Below, piece after piece: positions 60,951-64,000 of a stretch of 64,000 nt of DNA. The stretch covers positions 1 through 64,000 of the forward strand of contig CADCSY010000040.1 of assembly GCA_902805555.1 (NCBI GenBank). The letters are read 5' to 3'. The translations under genes were made by a program, and so were the position numbers. The DNA comes from an uncultured Acidimicrobiales bacterium (GTDB lineage: Bacteria; Actinomycetota; Acidimicrobiia; Acidimicrobiales; CADCSY01). The number at the start of each line of letters is the position of its first letter. Positions within the stretch are counted from its first letter, which is position 1. The notes beneath the pieces are model-generated. The model was given only the letters and a program-made list of their open reading frames with translations, had not been told where the DNA came from and did not search any database.

Positions 60951-62446
60951 CGGCGCCCGAGCGACACGTAGGACGCAAGGCCGTGCAGGCCGCCCTCACG
61001 GCCGAACCCCGACTCCTTGTACCCGCCGAAGGGGCTCGTCGGGTCGAGCTTGTTGAAGGTGTTGGCCCACACGACGCCGGCCTGGAGGCGCTCCGCCGTC
61101 CAGAGCACCTTCGACCCCTTCTCCGACCAGACCCCCGCCGACAACCCGTACGGCGTGTTGTTGGCCTTGGCCACCGCCTCCTCGGGGGTGCGGAAGGTGA
61201 GCACGGCGAGGACGGGGCCGAAGACCTCCTCCCGGGCGATGCGCGAGCTCTGGCTCACGCCGGTGAACACCGTCGGCGGGAACCACCAGCCCTTCTCCGG
61301 CAGCGCGCACGCCGGCTGCCAGCGCTCGCCACCCTCCTCGACACCGGCCTCGACGAGCGACGTGATGCGGCCGAGCTGCTCGGCCGAGTTGATGGCGCCC
61401 ACATCGGTGTTCTTGTCGAGGGGGTCGCCGACCCGCAGCGTGGCGATCCGCCGCCTCAGCTTGTCGAGGAACAGCTCGGCGACCGACTCCTGGACGAGCA
61501 GACGGGAGCCTGCGCAGCAGACGTGGCCCTGGTTGAAGAAGATCCCGTTGACGACCCCCTCCACCGCCTGGTCGACGGCCGCGTCCTCGTACACGATGTT
61601 GGCGGCCTTGCCCCCGAGCTCGAGCGTGAGGCGGGTGCGGGTCCCGGCCAGCGACTCCTGGATCTGGCGACCGACGGTGGTGGAGCCGGTGAACGCCACC
61701 TTGTCGAGCCCGGGGTGCGACACGAGGGAGGCCCCCGTGGCACCGCCGCCCGTCACGATGTTCACCACGCCCGGCGGGACCTCGGCCTCGGCCAGCACCT
61801 CCGCCAGCAGCAGGGCGGTGAGGGGCGTCGTCTCCGCCGGCTTGAGCACGACCGTGTTGCCCGTGGCGAGGGCCGGCGCGAGCTTCCACGCCGCCATCAG
61901 GAGGGGGAAGTTCCACGGGATGACCTGGCCGACGACGCCGAGGGGCGACGGCGTCCGGTTGGCGAAGGCCCACTCGAGCTTGTCGGCCCAGCCTGCGTGG
62001 TGGAAGAAGTGGGCGGCCGCCAGCGGGACGTCGATGTCCCGGCTCTCCTTGATCGGCTTGCCCCCGTCGAGCGTCTCGAGCACGGCGAGCTCACGGGCCC
62101 GCTCCTGCAGCTGGCGGGCCACGCGGTACAGCACCTTGGCCCGCTCCCTGCCGGGGAGGTCCCGCCAGCCGTCCTCGTACGCCCGCCGGGCGGCGGCCAC
62201 GGCCAGGTCGACGTCCTCGGGCCCCGCCTCCGCCACCTCGGCCAGCGGCTCCTCCGTGGCCGGGTTCGTCGTGGTGATCGTGCGGCCCGACAGCGCCTCG
62301 ACCTCCTCCCCGCCGATCCACAGGCCGTAGCGGTCCTGGATGGCGACGAGGTCGGTGCTCTCGCGGCTGGGTGCGTAGGCGAAGCCGCCGTCGGCAGGGT
62401 CGACGCCGGCGAGGACCCCGGTGGGCTCCGCGAGCTCGCCCGGCAT
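60947..62446 (-). CDS. Aldehyde dehydrogenase
   Basis: 499 aa. Cofactor motif GQVIPWNFPLLMAAWKLAPA, FTGSTTVGRQI, the general base in TLELGGKAANIV, the nucleophile in NQGHVCCAGSRLLV, and FGPVLAVLTF are all present. Gene order suggests that it oxidises the acetaldehyde released by deoC to acetate. ATG 62446 overlaps the deoC stop by one base (TGATG), so it is coupled. The first 35 residues are an extension before the usual YGLWIGGEEVEAL start. Confidence 0.93.
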   Translation of the reverse strand: MPGELAEPTGVLAGVDPADGGFAYAPSRESTDLVAIQDRYGLWIGGEEVEALSGRTITTTNPATEEPLAEVAEAGPEDVDLAVAAARRAYEDGWRDLPGRERAKVLYRVARQLQERARELAVLETLDGGKPIKESRDIDVPLAAAHFFHHAGWADKLEWAFANRTPSPLGVVGQVIPWNFPLLMAAWKLAPALATGNTVVLKPAETTPLTALLLAEVLAEAEVPPGVVNIVTGGGATGASLVSHPGLDKVAFTGSTTVGRQIQESLAGTRTRLTLELGGKAANIVYEDAAVDQAVEGVVNGIFFNQGHVCCAGSRLLVQESVAELFLDKLRRRIATLRVGDPLDKNTDVGAINSAEQLGRITSLVEAGVEEGGERWQPACALPEKGWWFPPTVFTGVSQSSRIAREEVFGPVLAVLTFRTPEEAVAKANNTPYGLSAGVWSEKGSKVLWTAERLQAGVVWANTFNKLDPTSPFGGYKESGFGREGGLHGLASYVSLGRR

Positions 62447-63426
62447 CAGTCGGTGCTGACGTCGTCGGGGCGGGCGTAGTGGCCGCTCGCCTGGAAGCGC
62501 AGCTGCAGGAGCACGTCGTTGAGGAGGCCGGAGGCGCCCACCCGGAACAGGTCGGGTGTGAGCCAGGCGGGGCCGAGCACCTCCTGGATGACCACCAGGT
62601 ACTGCCAGCCCTGCTTCGCGGTGCGGACGCCTCCCGCTGCCTTCAGCCCCACCTGCCGGCCGGTCTGGTCGGCGAAGTCGCGGATGGCCTCCGCCATGCA
62701 CAGCGCCATCGGCAGCGTCGCCGCCGAGGGGACCTTGCCGGTGGACGTCTTGATGAAGTCCGCCCCCGCCGCCATGGCCAGCGTCGACGCCTTGCGCACC
62801 TGGTCGTAGGTCCCCAGCTCGCCGGTCTCCAGGATGACCTTGAGGTGGGCGGGCCCGCACGCCTCGCGGGCCAGCACGACCTCGTCGAACGCGCGCCGGT
62901 GGTCGCCGGCCAGGAAGGCGCCGCGGTTCAGCACGATGTCGATCTCGTCGGCCCCGGCGGCGACTGCGCTGCTGATGTCGGCGAGGCGGACCGACAGCTC
63001 GCTCTGGCCCGACGGGAAGGCGCCGGCCACGCTGGCCACCTTCACCCCGCTGCCGACGAGCGCCTCACGAGCGACGGGGACCAGGGACGGGTAGACGCAC
63101 ACGGCGGCGACGGGGGGGACGGTCCGGTCCGCCGGCTCGGGGCGGCGCGCCTTGGCGCACATGCCCTGCACCCGCCCGGGCGTGTCGGCGCCCTCCAGGG
63201 TGGTGAGGTCGATGCAACGGATCAGCAGGCTGAGGGCGCCGAGCTTCGCCTCGCGCTTGACCGAGCGCCCGCCGAGCGCCGCCGCCCGCTCCTCGAGGCC
63301 CACGGCGTCGACCGCCGGCACCCGCAGCACCCGGCCGTCCACCGACCGGGGCCCGTCCGCCGCGACCGGCCCGCCGACTGCCAGGCGCGTCGGCCCGGGG
63401 TCGGGATGCTCGATCTCGGCCAGCAC
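62446..63426 (-). CDS. deoC: Deoxyribose-phosphate aldolase
   Basis: 326 aa. It splits 2-deoxyribose 5-phosphate into glyceraldehyde 3-phosphate and acetaldehyde. The Schiff-base Lys is in GADFIKTSTGK near residue 225, the second Lys in VGLKAAGGVRTA, and HLKVILETGEL lies before them. The first 60 residues exceed the usual aldolase length; the aldolase fold begins at LIRCIDLTTLEG. The GTG 63426 start lacks a strong Shine-Dalgarno, and the next gene stops 43 bases upstream, so a separate promoter is likely. It heads the deoC-ALDH-half-ALDH operon. Confidence 0.94.
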   Translation of the reverse strand: MLAEIEHPDPGPTRLAVGGPVAADGPRSVDGRVLRVPAVDAVGLEERAAALGGRSVKREAKLGALSLLIRCIDLTTLEGADTPGRVQGMCAKARRPEPADRTVPPVAAVCVYPSLVPVAREALVGSGVKVASVAGAFPSGQSELSVRLADISSAVAAGADEIDIVLNRGAFLAGDHRRAFDEVVLAREACGPAHLKVILETGELGTYDQVRKASTLAMAAGADFIKTSTGKVPSAATLPMALCMAEAIRDFADQTGRQVGLKAAGGVRTAKQGWQYLVVIQEVLGPAWLTPDLFRVGASGLLNDVLLQLRFQASGHYARPDDVSTD

Positions 63427-63468
63427 CGCTGCAGTCTGCCAGCCGGCTGCCGTCGGGGACGTGGGTGC

Positions 63469-64000
63469 TCAGCCGGTGGTGGTGAGCTCCTTGGCCACCC
63501 GCTCCATGTCGTCGAGGTCCTCGATGATGTAGTCGAGCAGGACCGAGAGGTCGGGCACCAGGTCCCGGCAGCTGATCAGGCCCCAGTCGAGGTTGTCCTG
63601 GTAGCTCTGCACCGTGATGTTGAGCCCCTGGCCGTCGGTCACGATCGACACCGGGTAGTAGTGCAGCAGCTTGGCCCCCGCCGCGTAGAGGGGCTCGCGG
63701 GGTCCTGGCACGTTCGACACCACGAGGTTGACGGTCGGGTTCAAGCGGTCACCGAGGCGGAAGCGGGTCGACATCCGCATGGCCCTGGTGAACACCGCAG
63801 GCGGTGAGAACTGGGCGAACTCCGTCAGCGACTCGGCCGGGAGGGCGCCGAACGCCTCCTTGGCGTCGCTCATGGCGGCGTGGACCCGCTCGAGCCGCTC
63901 GAGCGGCTCGCCCGTGTCGGTCGGCAGCGTCGCCACCAGGCCCGAGACCCGGTTCGTCCAGCGCTCGACCTCCTGGCCGGTGCGGATCGAGACCGGGACC
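63469..64000 (-). CDS. WS/DGAT-family O-acyltransferase, C-terminal part
   Basis: Cut by the right edge; about 177 C-terminal residues are visible and the frame continues beyond 64000. The track start at 63936 is an internal GTG. The C-terminal domain signature LVVSNVPGPREPLYAAGAK and the following LLHYYPVSIVTDGQGLNITV identify the wax-ester-synthase/diacylglycerol-acyltransferase family. The catalytic HHxxxDG lies outside the window. Such enzymes make storage wax esters or triacylglycerol from acyl-CoA. It is upstream of deoC on the same strand. Confidence 0.9.
   Translation of the reverse strand, partial: VPVSIRTGQEVERWTNRVSGLVATLPTDTGEPLERLERVHAAMSDAKEAFGALPAESLTEFAQFSPPAVFTRAMRMSTRFRLGDRLNPTVNLVVSNVPGPREPLYAAGAKLLHYYPVSIVTDGQGLNITVQSYQDNLDWGLISCRDLVPDLSVLLDYIIEDLDDMERVAKELTTTG

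Noticed and set aside
60947-62860. ALDH extended to the 637-aa track start
   Set aside because: The first 138 residues are antisense-frame shadow of deoC; ATG 62446 overlaps the deoC stop and begins the real protein.

Overview
The window reads as chromosomal DNA of a very GC-rich actinobacterium, most likely from Acidimicrobiia or a neighbouring class. That placement is inference from gene families (DUF3039, DUF5709, DUF3516 helicase, a HelZ-type SNF2 protein, WS/DGAT, HAPMO-like Baeyer-Villiger monooxygenase) and from the many GTG starts; no rRNA or marker gene here settles it. About 58 genes are packed tightly on both strands, with 1-4 nt start/stop overlaps common and no gap above 300 bases (the longest, about 295, is 6482-6776). 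I see no tRNA, rRNA, CRISPR array, insertion sequence or phage genes. Most long ORFs in the track, including a 2445-aa antisense one, are shadows of real genes.

Layout. 98-6481: oxidative and lipid metabolism (Baeyer-Villiger monooxygenase, Zn alcohol dehydrogenase, HAD phosphatase, acyl-CoA ligase). 6777-10327: SNF2 helicase translationally coupled to a small ORF that resembles the tail of its usual SWIM-protein partner. 10407-14955: D-aminoacylase, TauD-type dioxygenase and a ligase-less LigD-like protein (phosphoesterase plus primase-polymerase) with a perfect 24-bp tandem repeat. 15103-19263: DrrAB-type ABC exporter, small helical protein, secreted M23/SLH protein, DUF1232 protein. 19321-25068: Ski2-like helicase, RsgA, UvrD-like helicase. 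25075-28950: XRE regulator/NTF2 pair, SpoU methyltransferase, anti-sigma-type ATPase with an overlapping partner, DUF5709. 28958-41132: acyl-CoA synthetase, Ppx/GppA, MarR/MFS pair, methyltransferase, glutathione peroxidase, PIG-L deacetylase, a flavoprotein gene interrupted by one in-frame TAG, an alkyltransferase-like protein and a serine hydrolase.

The clearest coherent block is 41113-53050, a nucleoside uptake and salvage island. A BMP-type lipoprotein, a double ATPase and two permeases import nucleosides; cytidine deaminase, thymidine phosphorylase and adenosine deaminase process them. The divergent arm encodes purine nucleoside phosphorylase and uracil phosphoribosyltransferase, followed by a large GAF/SpoIIE phosphatase-ATPase. 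The related deoC-ALDH-half-ALDH operon at 60084-63426 would take deoxyribose 5-phosphate on to glyceraldehyde 3-phosphate and acetate. Between them lie a GT-C-type membrane protein, a GH3 glycosidase and a divergent MarR/phosphotransferase pair. The right edge cuts a WS/DGAT acyltransferase.

Regulation visible in the sequence: several genes have a TANNNT hexamer 6-8 nt before the start codon and no Shine-Dalgarno, as expected of leaderless mRNAs. Four candidate operators stand out: upstream of the BMP operon, in the marR/phosphotransferase gap, upstream of the marR/MFS operon, and upstream of the acyl-CoA ligase.
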